Shown: positions 10,051 through 22,847, numbered from the stretch's first letter. The stretch: DNA of 64,000 nucleotides from Asterias amurensis (GCF_032118995.1 NC_092651.1:6426785-6490784), one strand, 5' to 3'. Notes: generated from the letters alone by a model not told the origin. Made by a program: numbers and translations.

Positions 10051-10394
10051 CATTAACTATTTTTTGCAGTTATTCAAAATATTTACAATGAGATACTTAT
10101 TTGTTGTAATACATTGTATACAGTTTGAAATTTATGAAAACAAGCAGATCATGCTCTACTTACATGTATTGCTCTACTTTTTTTTATAGGATCTAGGTGT
10201 GTTTATTTCAAATTGACTATGATACAAAGTATCAACAGTTATTACAAAGCCTTATATTATTTCTTTCATAAGTGATTAATTTTATTTTCAGTTGAATGCC
10301 CAAAATGAAAATTCACAAAAACTCATGCGCAGGAGAAAGCAGTAGGATACTTGAAGACTGGTTTGGAGCGAATCAAGAAACATCCAATATTTTC

Positions 10395-10767
10395 TGGCAA
10401 GTTCCATGATCAAACCAAGGAATAACCTAAACCACACAATATACAATATCATTGCAACTGAAAAGCTACAGCCAGTGCTCCGCGCCCTTGGGCTTGTAAA
10501 CAAGTTTTTGACAGGCCCCTGGATAGATTGGCAGGGGTTCTTGACAACAAGCCAAGTCTTCACCAGTGTCCTCAACACTCTTGGTATCTACAATGTACCA
10601 ATCTGGACAGTACAAGTGCCCAACAGTGGCATGACAGGCTTCAGCGTCGATGTACTTTCGGATTCCATTGATATTTCGTGGATGGTAGTTGGCCGATATG
10701 CAGACTGATGTGACATGATCACTCATCGACATAGTGCTGTCTAAGACCACACCCAGATTCCGAATGG
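10395..10767 (-). pseudogene. CR1/L2-type reverse transcriptase fragment
   Basis: On the minus strand the frame reads NLGVVLDSTMSMSDHVTSVC, then RNINGIRKYI and, in shifted frames, a segment with Y-N-S-like and QxLVY words. L-G-V-x-L-D-S-x-M-S-x-x-x-H-V followed by L-R-N-I-x-x-I-R-K-Y is typical of the region after the catalytic core in CR1/L2/Jockey-type reverse transcriptases. Several frameshifts are present, and it is a short, dead fragment. The flanking 10768-11110 contains no further recognisable domain. Confidence 0.65.
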
Positions 10768-11119
10768 CAGGCTACATGCAAGAAAGAATAGAAAGAGGAA
10801 CTGCAGAAAGCTATGACAAAAAGGTCGGATGTCTCACATCAGGAGTAAGAAAGAACGGAACAGAATGGTAGAGTGGCAAAAGAAAAAATTATTGAGAGTG
10901 TATTGAAGTATGGACTCTGGGATTGTGCAGTTGACGTTGACAATTGAAAAGGACACCAGCAGTAGCTGCGCTCAAAGAGAAAATTAGATTCAGAGCAACT
11001 ATCCTTGGCTCAAAACATCCAGAAGGGGAAAAAAAATCATAGAAAGAGCAAGAAAGAGGATCTGGAGCAATACTTAAAAAACTGTTACATGTGCCTACAC
11101 CAAATGAAAAGGCAGAAAT

Positions 11120-11412
11120 CCTCCAAATAATTAATAATAATAATGAACCATTTTTGTAGAGCGCATATCACAATCACAGAGTCGCACAGTCTCTATGCGC
11201 TTCGAGATGAAAACAAAAGAGAAGTAAAAGTTGATAGAGATGTGAAGTAAACACAAAAGCAAAATGTAGTTGATACAGAAAGAAGTACTGAAGGCTATTG
11301 CAAAAATAAATGTGTTTTTAACTTTGTCTTAAATAAATTCACCGTTTGAGCTTGTTTTATGGTGTCCGGAAGACTATTCCATAATTCTGCTGCTGCAAAA
11401 GCTCTGGACCCA
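11120..11412 (-). mobile_element. CR1/L2 LINE 3' end
   Basis: On the minus strand the sequence encodes AFAAAELWNSLPDTIKQ and FKTKLKTHLF before a stop, the conserved C-terminus of CR1/L2 ORF2. It continues through a 3' untranslated region with GCGCTCTACAAAAATGG and ends in an ATT-type tail. It is a severely 5'-truncated insertion, the usual outcome of LINE insertion. Confidence 0.75.
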
Positions 11413-11470
11413 TAAAATTGAGTTTTTAGGGTTTAGTTTTTTTTTTGTATGTCGTTGCTCTACTGTCATC

Positions 11471-12424
11471 ATGTCATCTTCTGATTATTCTAGGAACGAA
11501 GAGTTTAGTGAGGATTCAGAATTTTCGTCGAATGGTATTAGTAGTGACAGCAGTGAAGGAACTTCTGAAGGAAGTTCAAGTGTAAACGAAGGCATTCAGC
11601 CCTACATGTACGAACCAGAGGTAGATGTTACCGAAGATGCCGGACTTGACAAAATACCAGGAGTTCACAACGATCTCGAAGACATCGAACATAGGCTTGG
11701 GAACAACAATTGGTAATAAGCATAATTATTTGAAGCTAGTAGAGGTACACAATTTTATTTGTAAATTAACTCAAACCAATAACAAGAAACTGTGGCACTT
11801 TTCCTGAAAGTTGAGACAAGGATCTGAACAATTTTCCACGGAAGTTTCTTCACGGAATTAAAATAGGCCTATATACTCAAATGCAATACCAGTTTTTACA
11901 ATAGTTACTGTCCTTTTTGCGTTAATCACACCTACTTTGATGATTTGGATTTTGCTTAGACAACTTACATGTAACCATGACAACATTTTATAAAGAATAA
12001 CTAAGTAACATGTCGCTTTTGTCGATGCAGAATACGGTAAAGCTGTGTCGGAAATAGACGACTCGGAGCTTTTTCGTTGATGGCGTGAACATCGTCTTAT
12101 TGTCATGGTCGTACAGTACACAATGTATGAAATTGAAATGTACAAATTCCTGAATAGGAATACACATGAACCTTCATGAGTCACTTGCAGTTATTTTGAG
12201 AAGGGATTTAATGTAATAGTCCATATAGTATATCTTCTCACTGTACTATTGGTATATAACAAATAGTTGTTAGAAATACATGTAGTACAATTTTTTATTA
12301 GTAAAAGTAACAATTATTTATTCTTATAATATTTTTGAATTTTTCTCACAGGTGCTCATGCAGTGGAGGCTGCACTGAAATGCCAATAGTGAAGGAATTG
12401 GTATGCTGCAAGGAGATTGACCAG
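11471..12424 (+). CDS. P2X7-like domain gene, N-terminal half (two exons)
   Basis: Exon 1 (11471-11712) starts at an ATG and encodes an acidic, serine-rich N-terminus followed by QPYMYEPEVDV and a final W split by the intron; the donor is GTAATA in phase 2. Exon 2 (12352-12424, after CACAG) encodes CSCSGGCTEMPIVKELVCCK and EIDQ, with a donor in phase 0. Y-x-(Y/F)-E-P near the start and C-x-C-x-x-C-x-x-M-P-x-x-x-E-x-x-C-C-x-E-I are the hallmark of the P2X7-like zinc-binding domain that occurs in many echinoderm and fish proteins apart from the receptor channel. The remaining domain (CIT ... YRH ... W) does not follow locally. A matching C-terminal half lies at 38487-39070. Confidence 0.65.
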
Positions 12425-12733
12425 GTAGAACAGGATTGGAACTATTTCAGTTTTTTTGGAAAACAGTACTTTGTTACATTTATGAGAAAAACATTGAAGA
12501 AGTATTTCACTTTCCATTGAATTGATACTATTATTGCAAAAAAAAACTGAGTTTCAACCAGATTTCACGATTTGTATTTATTTTTCCCCAAAAAATGATG
12601 AAGTTGAGATAAAAATGTTTACTATTTGAAGTAAAAACTACTTAGTCATCTCAACTTGCCTAATAATAAACAACAAAGTATTTCACAAAATGCACTTTCT
12701 ATCAAATAGCACATATGATTTCTTCACAAGTTT

Positions 12734-13606
12734 TCACAACATCTTTAGTTTTTTTAAAATAATATCTTTATACGACAGATGTTCAGTCCACACGGAGGTG
12801 AAGTATTCGTAAGAGATTTTGTCAGCAGCTTGTATCCCCGAGTTCTCAAATTCCTTCAGCATTCGCTTATACAGCGCCTTTTTGGTATATGTATTAGGAA
12901 GGCATATTTGAGTCCTGTGAGGCATTCAATCCCCTATTTTCTCGAACAGTTCCCTCATCCAGCCTAAAGCTATTGATGTTTTGTAGGCCATCCCTTTCCT
13001 ACCAAGATTGCCATGGCAAACCCGGGCGCATCCATTTACGAATAACTTTTTGCACACCAAAAATCTGCGGTAGGTGACATTATGCGAAATACACCAACAT
13101 TTCTCACAAACAGGCTTCCCTCGAATAACAAAGTTACTTTGAACCGTAAGACCAAGCTCTGAGGTATTTATGCTAGAATGTTGACGGATGTTCTCTAAAA
13201 TATTCTGCTTTTCCTCAGCTTCTCCTAATTGAGATAAACTCAATTCACAGAAGTCTATATCAACTGGTGATAATGTTCTAATGCAGTTTTTCTTGCAGCA
13301 GTTCTCTTTCAAAACATCTGTTGAATCTCGCTTTGTCCTTTTCCTTCTTGTGTTTGAAATGACCTTTGGTTTCGTTAGGATGGGAGACTCAGTCCATTGG
13401 TCTGGCAGTAGTGTGTTGTTTGTCTTGTTTGGCGTTGAAGTGCAAAACAAAAAATCTGTTGGTTCGTCATCGTCGCTGTCAACAAGGGGTTCAGTATCAG
13501 TGGACAACAATGAAAAGATCGTGTCATCTGTGCAGTTCAAAGATTCAACATCCGTGCTTAAGTCACCAAATGATGTATCAAAAACCGACATGACTACACT
13601 CAACAC
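12734..13606 (-). pseudogene. Transposase-like gene with one in-frame TGA
   Basis: The minus-strand frame from 13606 encodes an acidic N-terminus, a basic patch (RRKRTKRD), a Cys-rich segment (KENCCKKNCIR; later KPVCEKCWCISH and RRFLVCKKLFVNG), then GWMRELFEKIGD and TGA at 12926-12928. The same frame continues directly as MPHRTQICLPNTYTKKALYK and on to 12737. Layout and words (I-G-D-x-M-P, L-P-x-x-x-T-K) resemble the N-terminal half of an uncharacterised transposase-like protein of marine invertebrates. The single TGA may be a nonsense mutation. The catalytic half is not seen. No splice sites around the TGA were convincing. Confidence 0.45.
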
Positions 13607-13649
13607 ATCTCAGTGTTCCTACATGAAACCAGAATATTAAATATATATG

Positions 13650-15330
13650 TATAACTTGTAACGAAAAAAAACAAAAAAAAACCTAAGAATTATTGTTCAT
13701 ATAATGTATGCATAAAAGTACTATGGAAACATTGTTTTGTTCTCCTTTATCGAGATTGAAGTCAAATTTTACATAAAAATTTAAACATTTTGTTGTTAAA
13801 GACATTACGTTAAAAGGGTTACATAATAATAGTTAACAAAGGTTGCTGTCTGCCGTCGATATTCGAAACAATGGCCCCGTGATGGGATACAAGAAGCAAT
13901 AATCTGGTTTACTACCAATATCATGACAATTTAATAGTCCATTGTTCAGACCATAATTCATGAACATACATAATAAGTTAATGTAACACATAGTTACTTT
14001 TTATTGTAGAAAATGTTCCTATATTATTATATTGAATGCAACCCCTCGATCTTGATTCAGTCTGAGGATTTCTGTTGAAGAAATACATTAATAACCAGAT
14101 TTGAGGCCTACCTTTGTTTTCGAGGTTCATAGATGTTCGTTCCCGATGATTCTTGCAAGTTTAATCTTAAAAACAATTTGATCGACCTCTGCACTTGACA
14201 ACTTGAAAGACGACCAATCGACGAAATCGTTACGGACAAAGTAACTGGGCGCAAAACTCACTGCACTGCCTTACCACAAAAATTATGCAATTAAAAGCCA
14301 ATGTTCTGCGTGGATGAAGGCTACTTCAATTCCACGTACTGCGCAGATTTTTGCGGCAGATCCATGCGTATGCCGCCCGGGGGGCGGTGGTCGACTGGTC
14401 AATAGTTACTGACACGCAATGCACCAAAAGTGCTGTTGCAAGCTGCGTGCCCATACATTTCAGACACCTCGCAATTGTAAAGCATCATCTTTCAAACAAC
14501 GGTTGCTGAAAATTGTTGAAAACAGAAAACAAATTGAAAACAACAGCTATATTTGTCTGATATGACTCAACTATAAAGCTGATTGTTAATGTTTAAAATC
14601 AGTCGTGTTCCAACTTTTTAAATGCCCAGTGGTATAACCAGAGGGGGTGGGGGCGCAGGGGGAGGGGGGGGGTTGCGCCACCCGCTCAGAACCCTCCCCC
14701 CCCCTCTTGCCCCCCCCCCCCATATGAAATTACAGAAAAGTATATTCTTAGAGGCCCTAATATATAAATCGTTTAAGGCTGCATAAAATGCTGCCGTAAA
14801 AAGGAAGACATTTATTAATATCAGTATGTGGACTATATAACACAGTCATGAAAAATGCACGGAAACGCACGCGCGATCGTAGTATCGTATTGGCGGTAAA
14901 TGTATGTTGTGGTTTTTCAGTTACAGAGAGTGCAGGAAGTCACTAAGTTCTGTTTAATACGTGCTGGTCTGAACGCAGACCAATAGCTCCGTTAACACAA
15001 CTTAGTCAGATGCACTACAGATAAATTTACTACATGAGAAAAATGGCCAGCGAAAAGGGTTGCTTAGACCATTTCTTCTACACATCAAACAACCGTTTCT
15101 AAAATGTGATTATTATACACCCACAATTTCAATTCTGTATTTTGATTTTGATTTTGTTTAATGGCTTACACTTGTCACAATAATATTATTATTTTTTGCG
15201 TATTTACACTGAAATAAAGCATACAAACAATAATATAATTCGTACCTCAGGTTTAGAACTTGAGATCTTGAAATCAAGCATATGAAAGAACACAACTCCG
15301 TGTGACAATTGTGTTTTTTCTTTCACTATT
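13650..15330. other. Gene-poor stretch with a G-run/C-run segment
   Basis: No gene is recognised. At 14640-14722 a purine-rich run (many G blocks) is followed after about 20 bp by a C-rich run, so the strand could fold back or form G-quadruplexes. At 14290-14400 there is a locally GC-rich patch with GCCGCCCGGGGGGCGG, which could be promoter-like but has no gene beside it that I can identify. Confidence 0.4.
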
Positions 15331-15447
15331 ACCTCGCAACTTCAACGACCGATTGAGCTCAAATTTTTACAGGTTTGTTATTTTATGTAACAATGAGATA
15401 CATCAGGTGAGAAGACTGGTCTTTGACAATTACCAATAGTGTCCACT
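15331..15447 (+). mobile_element. TTAA-MITE family A, 3' fragment
   Basis: It carries the 3' half of family A: GACCGATTGAGCTCAAATTT, then GAGAAGACTGGTCTTTGACA and ACCAATAGTGTCCACTGTC. The 5' half is missing. Confidence 0.65.
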
Positions 15448-15464
15448 GTCACTGTCCACTGTAA

Positions 15465-15740
15465 AGTTTGAAAGTCTTATATAGCGCACATATTTACCAA
15501 ACAAGGTACTCAAGGCGCTGAGTATGTACACATTTCTAGAAAGATGGGTTATTGCAGTGATATTTTTGATAACCAATTATAAGGTGCTATACGGCGCATA
15601 CAGCAGCCACAGCCAGGAACACCGGGGCGAACCACTTCTCTTTTCGAAAAGTGCACTGGGTTCTTTTACAGTGTTACACAACACATGGGACCAACGGCTT
15701 TACGTCCCATCCGAACTATTCAACAAAGTACTTCTTTAAT
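15465..15740 (+). repeat. Dispersed repeat with a conserved core
   Basis: The segment contains CACCGGGGCGAAC, GCACTGGGTTCTTTTACAG, CACATGGGACCAACGG and TTTACGTCCCATCCGAA. I recognise these words as a dispersed repeat seen in many marine-invertebrate genomes, but cannot give its class. No coding content. Confidence 0.45.
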
Positions 15741-16369
15741 AACCAAAAGCATCAGTCCGATCATAGAGCAAGGCAGGTCGGATTGACAATTTAAATAATC
15801 ACATACTTGCATGTTACTTACATGGTTGAAGTTCGGAAAAAGGTAGGCCTTTAACAAAAAAACAAAAAAAGTTGAAAGCAATGGAAATGATGTTGGGTCA
15901 ACATTCAAGTGTAAATACAGGTTTTTGACATTATACCAATGTTGTACTACACCTGACCTTCGTCAATACACGCATACCCGATGCCCAGTATAAGTACAGA
16001 GGCAGCCGTCTGTGCCACAAAATACACCAACGCAAACCCACGACTTGTGTATATTGCCTTTGTTGATTAATGGTGTCCTTGTAGGGAAGAAAATGCAGAA
16101 GTTGATGACTGACTGAAGCGCGCAAGTTTGAGTGTGTTATCGTTGAGGAAGGGTATTACCATGGAGGAAGCATGGAGGAGGAAGGAGGCTCTATGGTATA
16201 TAGCTTAAATCGGCGATGTAATTTTCCTATAACGCACTACCTTGGAGCGGGTTAAATAATGTTGTTTTTTGAACGCATGGGCAAAAACTGTTTAAATTAT
16301 TATTTTTCTAATCGTTGATTATGGTAACAATTACACCAAATTAACATTCTACACAGGTTGTATTACAGG

Positions 16370-16605
16370 ACTACAAAAACCTCCAAGCACATAATTATAA
16401 CAATAATAATAATGTAGAACATAATAAAAAATTATACAATGAATAATCTACTGTCAAGACATGTAACGAGCTAAGTGTAAGAGGATTTAAATAAATGAGT
16501 CTTCAGCAAGTTTTTAAACAATGTGAGAGAACTACAGCATCTGATGTTACTAGGTAAAGCGTTCCAAAGTTTAGGAGCACAAGCGGAAAAGGCACGATCA
16601 CATAA
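16370..16605 (-). mobile_element. CR1/L2 LINE 3' end
   Basis: The minus strand encodes DRAFSACAPKLWNALPSNIR and then LFKNLLKTHLFKSS before a stop, the C-terminus of CR1/L2 ORF2, followed by a 3' untranslated region and a short ATT-type tail (AATAATAATAAT on the plus strand). Heavily 5'-truncated. Confidence 0.75.
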
Positions 16606-16785
16606 TATCAAATAGTTCACTTCGAAAACATTTCAGTTAAATTATCTTCGTAATAATTTGGTTTGTGAGTGATTTTCTTTTTTTTCCACTTTGATAAAAC
16701 TGCATGCGATGTAGATGATTCATTAAAAAAACAGATTCACACGAGAAACAAAATGCCTCACAGTCTCGTGCCCTCATAACGTAAC

Positions 16786-17215
16786 TAGAAGTGTGTGTGT
16801 GTGGGGGGGGGGGGGGGGGGGGGGCAAGAACAAACCATTGAGTTATTTCATTTGTTGTGGTTACATGTCTACATGCAGAGGAATGTGTAAGTCTCTGAAT
16901 AAGTAAGCAGCCGACGCTGGAGAGTGTCCAGTCTCTCTTCGACACAAAACTAAAGCAAGTGTGATTACGTGTTCCACAAGGTTGCAGGAGGGCTTATGCA
17001 GTATTACTTATTGTCTACCAAAATTCGTATCTAACAATTTCAAATAACTAAAGGGATCGCCATACGAGAACCAGATTAGACAATCACATTTTAGCATGCT
17101 GCACTAGTTGTACATCGAACAGTATTTGCCTCCCCCCCCTTTTATGCATATGTTGAGATACACCAAGTGAGAAGACAGACCTTTGACAATTACCAACAGT
17201 GTATAGTGTCCATTA
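16786..17215. repeat. GT/poly-G tract and MITE family A end
   Basis: A GTGTGTGTGT run passes into about 22 G residues at 16803-16824, a G-quadruplex-prone tract and likely length-unstable. At 17136-17215 a fragment of family A follows (CATATGTTGAGATACACCAA, CTTTGACAATTACCAACAGT). The DNA between them has no recognised gene. Confidence 0.55.
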
Positions 17216-17219
17216 TTTT

Positions 17220-18600
17220 TGTTCTATGTTTATTTATTTTTAAAATTGAATATTAAAGGATTTGAAGAGAGAGATATGTTCAAGACCTAATAACTAATTC
17301 CTTCCTTACATATTAAATTAATCATTCAAGCAAGGTGAAGTCTCTTTTTAATGGAAGAATGGAAGCACGCAAATGTCATTCCTATTTTAGCCATTATTTA
17401 ATTTCTTCTTTTTTTTCAATATAAAGTTTTTTAACGCAAAAAGGATTCGGCTTGTTTTTAATGATTTGACTTGACACATGGCCAACAACACACAAACGAA
17501 AACAAAAGATGTCGTATTATAATACCAATACAAGGTCGCAGCCGAACCCCTGTCAGTAGGAACAGCACATTCCTACGTAGACGTTTGCTCACCATCTAAG
17601 GGATCGTCTGCGATTGCCTGTCATATGAAATCAAGAGGGCACATAAAACAACTATACAGCAAGGTCGTCTAACTGATGGCGTTAGAACAAAGTTTTTAAA
17701 ACCTTTGAAGTTCACATAAAAATTACCAAAAGCAAGTGCCGTGAACATATCTCATCACCTCCCCCTCCCCCCCCCCCCGTTCAAGACAACCACAGGTATA
17801 TATGTGTCTGCCTCACCAAAATAAAGACCTGACCGTATCCACTTTAATTTTGTTGTGTTTTGAACTGGCTGCACACATTTGCATGGAGGATAACACTTAA
17901 CTGAACGTCTCTTTAGTTTTCTGCAGAACAACGCTTTCTGTAAAAGAAATCTATTTAGTTTCTCTATATCAAAATGTTCTTGTACACGAACAAAATGTCA
18001 AACTCGTTACTTCACAAATCAAGATTGCTCTTTCTAAGACCGTCAAACACACACTTGATTATTATTCACCCTTAACTTTGGCAACATTGTAAGGGGCTAC
18101 TGCATCATTGTGCCTTTGCGATTTGCAAACAATTACTTTTCAATTTGAGTTTTTCTTTTGAACTTTGATTTTTTTTTTTTAACCATTAATAGTTAAGGAG
18201 TCAGGCTATTTAATTTTTAAATGTGCTTATTTAAAGCAAATTGTTTTTTTTTGTAAACGCTTTGCACAGGACCTACTTCTGTTATACCTGTCCACGCGTA
18301 GCCGTAAATTAAACCCCTGTTAACCTTTTACTAGTAAGACTTTTTCAACACAGTATGTCCTTGTCTTTCTATGTGGAAATGGCAATATTGCATAAGCTTA
18401 ACTGTTTAGGCCAAGCCGACCACTAACGTTGTGTGATAAATGTGGTAACTGTGTTGCAGTTTCACTTTCCTTCGATGAATATCAGAAAATCATTGTTTGC
18501 AATTAAAATAAAAATGTTTTCCTTAAACAATATTTATCTCATGCAATTAATATGCTTCGATCATACCCTAAAAAAATGCTACAAAATGAAAAATACGTAT
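17220..18600. other. No gene or element recognised
   Basis: AT-rich DNA with short open frames only. A C-rich run is present at 17758-17780. No splice-bounded exon with recognisable content was found on either strand. Confidence 0.4.
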
Positions 18601-18605
18601 TTTGT

Positions 18606-19118
18606 TTAAGCCATTGGACCCTTTCGGTAAAAAGTATTGTCCAAGTCCAACACTTTGTGTACCACAACTTCTAGGAAGAAAACAACGGAAAAACCCACCC
18701 TTGTTTCCGCGCGTTTCGCCGTGTCATGACATGTGTTTAAAATAAATCCGTAACTCTCGTTAACGAGAATTGTTTTGCTGTTTTCTCAAAAAGTAAAGCA
18801 TTTCATGGAATAATATTTCAAGAGAAGTATTTCACCATTGCCTTCTGTATAAACCCTGTAAGTAATTTGTAAATCTCTGAACTTTTTTTTTTTTTTTTTC
18901 TAAACCGAAATTAACTTGCTTGTGATATGAATAAAGTATACATTGTTAGATACAGATTTTTCTTTTGATTTACAATGTGGCAAATTGTTTTGGTTAAAGC
19001 CATTGGACCCTTTTGGTAAACAGTATTGTCCAAGGCCCACACCTCGTGTATCACAACTTCTGTGTAAAATAACAAACCTGTGAAAGTTTAGGCTCATTGG
19101 GACGTCGGAGTCGGGAGG
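18606..19118 (+). mobile_element. Two TTAA-MITE family B fragments
   Basis: The first fragment (18606-18908) begins AAGCCATTGGACCCTTTCGG, lacks the middle-left part and breaks off in a poly-T run before the 3' inverted repeat. The second (18995-19118) is a 5' half beginning TTAAAGCCATTGGACCC. Both match the complete copy at 39725-40099. Confidence 0.75.
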
Positions 19119-19439
19119 ATGGAATGTGTAGTAGGTGTTGGCGCACAATCAGATTAATCCTTGAACGACCTTTAAACATGAAGTATACCAGCAGAAACAC
19201 TACGAACGATCATCCCGTTCACGAGAGGGCGCAAAACGGCAGGCATCGACCCCCCCACCCCCGCTTAATCACTTGAGAAAAAAAGGGAGAGAAAAAAACC
19301 AAGTGATACAGTGATTCACAAGTATTTAAGAGTTATAAGTTTTAAACTTTATAAAGGGAATTTAGAAGTATACATTGTTTATGAATGGACTTCGACATTA
19401 ATTTGGGAAATTGTATACTTTTTCACTCTTCTTACATGT

Positions 19440-22310
19440 ATTAACAGCAATTTGTAGGCCTAGGGTAGGTCACTGACTTTTTGACAAAAAATGTCAAAAT
19501 TCCACATTTTTTTTAGATAACTTTTTTTTCAATTTTGTTTATGGAAACAATGCTATCAGACTGAGTTAAGATAGATGACGCGTCATCTTAAAAAATAATT
19601 GGGACGATTCTTTTGTTGCGTTTACATTTTACTGAGCAAAAGGCTATAGATTTGATGACATTTGTCCAGAATTGACCAACAATGTCAAAATTCAACAATC
19701 TTTAGATAACTTTTTTTCAATTTTGTTTATGGAAATATGCTTTTCAGACTGAGTCCAGATAGTTGACGCGACATCTCAAATAAAATTTGGGACGATTCTT
19801 TTGTTGTGTTAATATTTTACAAGCAAAAGGCTATATATTTGTTTTTTCCAGAATTGACCAAAAATTTTATGTCAAAATTCAACAATTTTTTAGATAGCTT
19901 TTTTTCAATTTTGTTTATGGAAATATGCTTTTCAGACTGAGTCCAGATAGTTGACGCGACCTCTCATACAAAATTTTGGACGATTCTTTTGTTGCATTAA
20001 CATTTTACAAGCAAAAGGCTATACAAGAGTTTCCAGAATTGACCAACAATGTCAATTAAAATTCAAAAATATTTTAGATAACTTTTTTCCAATTTTTTTT
20101 ATGGAACTATGCTTTTCAGACTGAGTTAAGATAGTTGACGCGACATCTCAAACAAAATTTTGAACGATTCTTTTGTTGCGTTAACATTTTACAAGCAAAA
20201 GGCTATACATTTGTACTTGTAGTTTAGAATTGACCAACAAAGTCAAAATTCAACAAATTTTTTAGATAACTTTTTTTTGATTTTGTTTATGGAAATATGC
20301 TTTTCAGACTGAGTCCAGATAGTTGACGCGACCTCTCAAACCAAATTTGGGACGATTCTTTTGTTGCGTTAACATTTTACAAGCAAAAGGCTATACATTT
20401 GTTCTTAGAGTTTCCAGAATTGACCAAAAATGTCAAAACTCAACAATTTTTTAGATAACTTTTTTTTCAATTTTGTTTATGGAAATATGCTTTTCAGACT
20501 GAGTCCAGATAGTTGACGCGACCTCTCAAACCAAATTTGGGACGATTCTTTTGTTGCCTTAATATTTTACAAGCAAAAGGCTATACATTTGTACTTGTAG
20601 TTTAGAATTGACCAACAATTATGTCAAAATTCAACAATTTTTTAGATAACTTTTTTTCAATCTTGTTTATGAAAATATGCTTTTCAAATTGAGTCCAGAT
20701 AGTTGACGCAACATCTCAAACCAAATTTGGGACGATTCTTTTGTTGCGATAACATTTTACAAGCAAAAGGCTATACATTTGTTCTTAGAGTTTCCAGAAT
20801 TGACCAAAAATGTTAAAATTCAACAATTTTAAGATAACTTTTTTTCAATTTTGTTTATGGAAATATGCTTTTCAGACTGAGTTTAGATAGTTGACGCGAC
20901 ATCTCAAACAAATTTTGGGACGATTCTTTTGTTGCGTCAACATTTTACAAGCAAAGGCTATACATTTGTTCTTAGAGTTTCCAGAATTGACCAAAAATGT
21001 CAAAATTCAACAATTTTTTAGATAACTTTTTTTCAATCTTGTTTATGAAAATATGCTTTTCAAATTGAGTCCAGATAGTTGACGCGACATCTCTAACCAA
21101 ATTTGGGGCGATTCTTTTGTTGCGATAACATTTTACAAGCAAAAGGCTATACATTTGTTCTTAAGAGTTTTCCAGAATTGACCAAAAATGTAAAAATTCA
21201 ACAATTTTTTAGATAACTTTTTTTCAATTTTGTTTATGGAAATATGCTTTTCAGACTGAGTTAAGATAGTTGACGCGACATCTCAAACAAATTTTGGGAC
21301 GATTCTTTTGTTGCGTCAACATTTTACAAGCAAAAGGCTATACATTTGTTCTTAGAGTTTCCAGAATTGACCAAAAATGTCAAAACTCAACAATTTTTTA
21401 GATAACTTTTTTTTCAATTTTGTTTATGGAAATATGCTTTTCAGATTGTCGAGTCCAGATAGTTGACGCGACCTCTCAAACCAAATTTGGGACGATTCTT
21501 TTGTTGCGTTAATATTTTACAAGCAAAAGGCTATACATTTGTACTTGTAGTTTAGAATTGACCAACAATGTCAAAATTCAACAATTTTTTAGATAACTTT
21601 TTTTCAATCTTGTTTATGAAAATATGCTTTTCAAATTGAGTCCAGATAGTTGACGCGACCTCTCAAACCAAATTTGGAACAATTCTTTTGTTGCGTTAAC
21701 ATTTTACAAGCAAAAGGCTATACATTTGTTCTTAGAGTTTCCAGAATTGACCAAAAATGTCAAAATTCAACAATTTTTTAGATAACTTTTTTTCAATTTT
21801 GTTTAAGGAAATATGCTTTTCAGACTGAGTTAAGATAGTTGACGCGACATCTTAAACCAAATTTGGGACGATTCTTTTGTTGCGTTAATATTTTACAAGC
21901 AAAAGGCTATACATTTGTACTTGTAGTTAATTAGAATTGACCAACAATGTCAAAATTCAACAATTTTTTAGATAACTTTTTTTTCGATTTTCTTTATGAA
22001 AATATGCTTTTCAAATTGAGTCCAGATAGTTGACGCGACATCTCAAACCAAATTTGGGACGATTCTTTTGTTGCGATAACATTTTACAAGCAAAAGGCTA
22101 TATACATTTTGTACTAGTCAAGTTGCGAGCCTTGACCAAAATGTCAACTTTCAAAATTTTTTTAGATAACTTTTTTCAATGTTATTTATGAATTTTTTTT
22201 TTTAGACTGGGTTCAGATAGTTGACGCGACATCTCAAACAAAATGTGGGACGATATATTTGTTGCGTTAACATTTTACAAGCAAAAAGCTATAGTGACCA
22301 AAATGTCGAA
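19440..22310 (+). repeat. Satellite-like array, about 15 units of about 189 bp
   Basis: The landmark TTGACGCGA recurs at about 19763, 19951, 20134, 20323, 20513, 20703, 20891, 21079, 21270, 21463, 21650, 21839, 22030 and 22221, with a degenerate first unit at 19575; spacing is 183-193 bp. Other constant words are GATTCTTTTGTTGCG, TTTTACAAGCAAAAGGCTAT and TTTTTTAGATAACTTTTTTT. Two linker types occur after GGCTATACATTTGT: one with TTCTTAGAGTTTCCAGAATT, the other with ACTTGTAGTTTAGAATT. Units at 20703+20891 and 21079+21270 share private variants, implying dimer-level duplication. Edge units are the most diverged. There is no coding potential. Confidence 0.9.
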
Positions 22311-22847
22311 ATTCAACAATTTGTTAGAAAATTTGTTTGTCAGTTAAATTTGTTTACGGTAGTTTTTCACCATAGCTCACATAAATGGAGGACGGCCAAG
22401 GAAATAATGCACACAATTTTCAAATCGTGAAAACAACGGAAGTGAAGTTCACAGAAATGCACTTACAGAACTTGCTATCCGATTGAGACAAAAAAACCGA
22501 ATGAACTTTGCCCCGCATCCTCTATCGGCCAAAGTTGTCGATGCAAGTAGCCTTAATCCAAGGCTGTGTATAGCACATAATCCATGGACGCATGCCACGC
22601 TGTGAACAGCTATTCACCATGCTCGTGAACACCGGTATGGAGTTGGAGTCTAGCCAAATCTTCTCATGTATGGTATTCAGCATGCGGAATGTCTGCTCCA
22701 CACAAAAGAGTACAGAATATTGTGGTTGTGTGTACATTACAAATTGTTTGCACACGCCGAGTCTCACATTGACCGTCAGTATTCAACTTTACTAAGTCGC
22801 TTCTCAATTTCGCACTTCTGATAAGCGCGCGAGGGCAGAAACCCAGT

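Larger units (their letters stand above)
8938..10075 (+). mobile_element. Penelope-like retroelement, 3' portion
   Basis: The fragment contains the linker that follows the reverse transcriptase (about 8938-9118, including PTGKVPFVVTSTPHFLPF), the GIY-YIG endonuclease domain (9171-9713), and a 3' untranslated part ending in a hairpin followed by GAAACGTC near 10039. There is a frame break between about 9118 and 9171. The reverse transcriptase itself is absent, so the copy is 5'-truncated. Confidence 0.75.

Noticed and set aside
16803..16824. Functional G-quadruplex regulatory element
   Set aside because: The G-run could form one, but it is not next to any recognised gene or promoter, and such runs are common low-complexity sequence.
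19440..22310. CRISPR-like array
   Set aside because: Whole 189-bp units are repeated, with no short repeat/unique spacer alternation, and the DNA is clearly from an animal genome.
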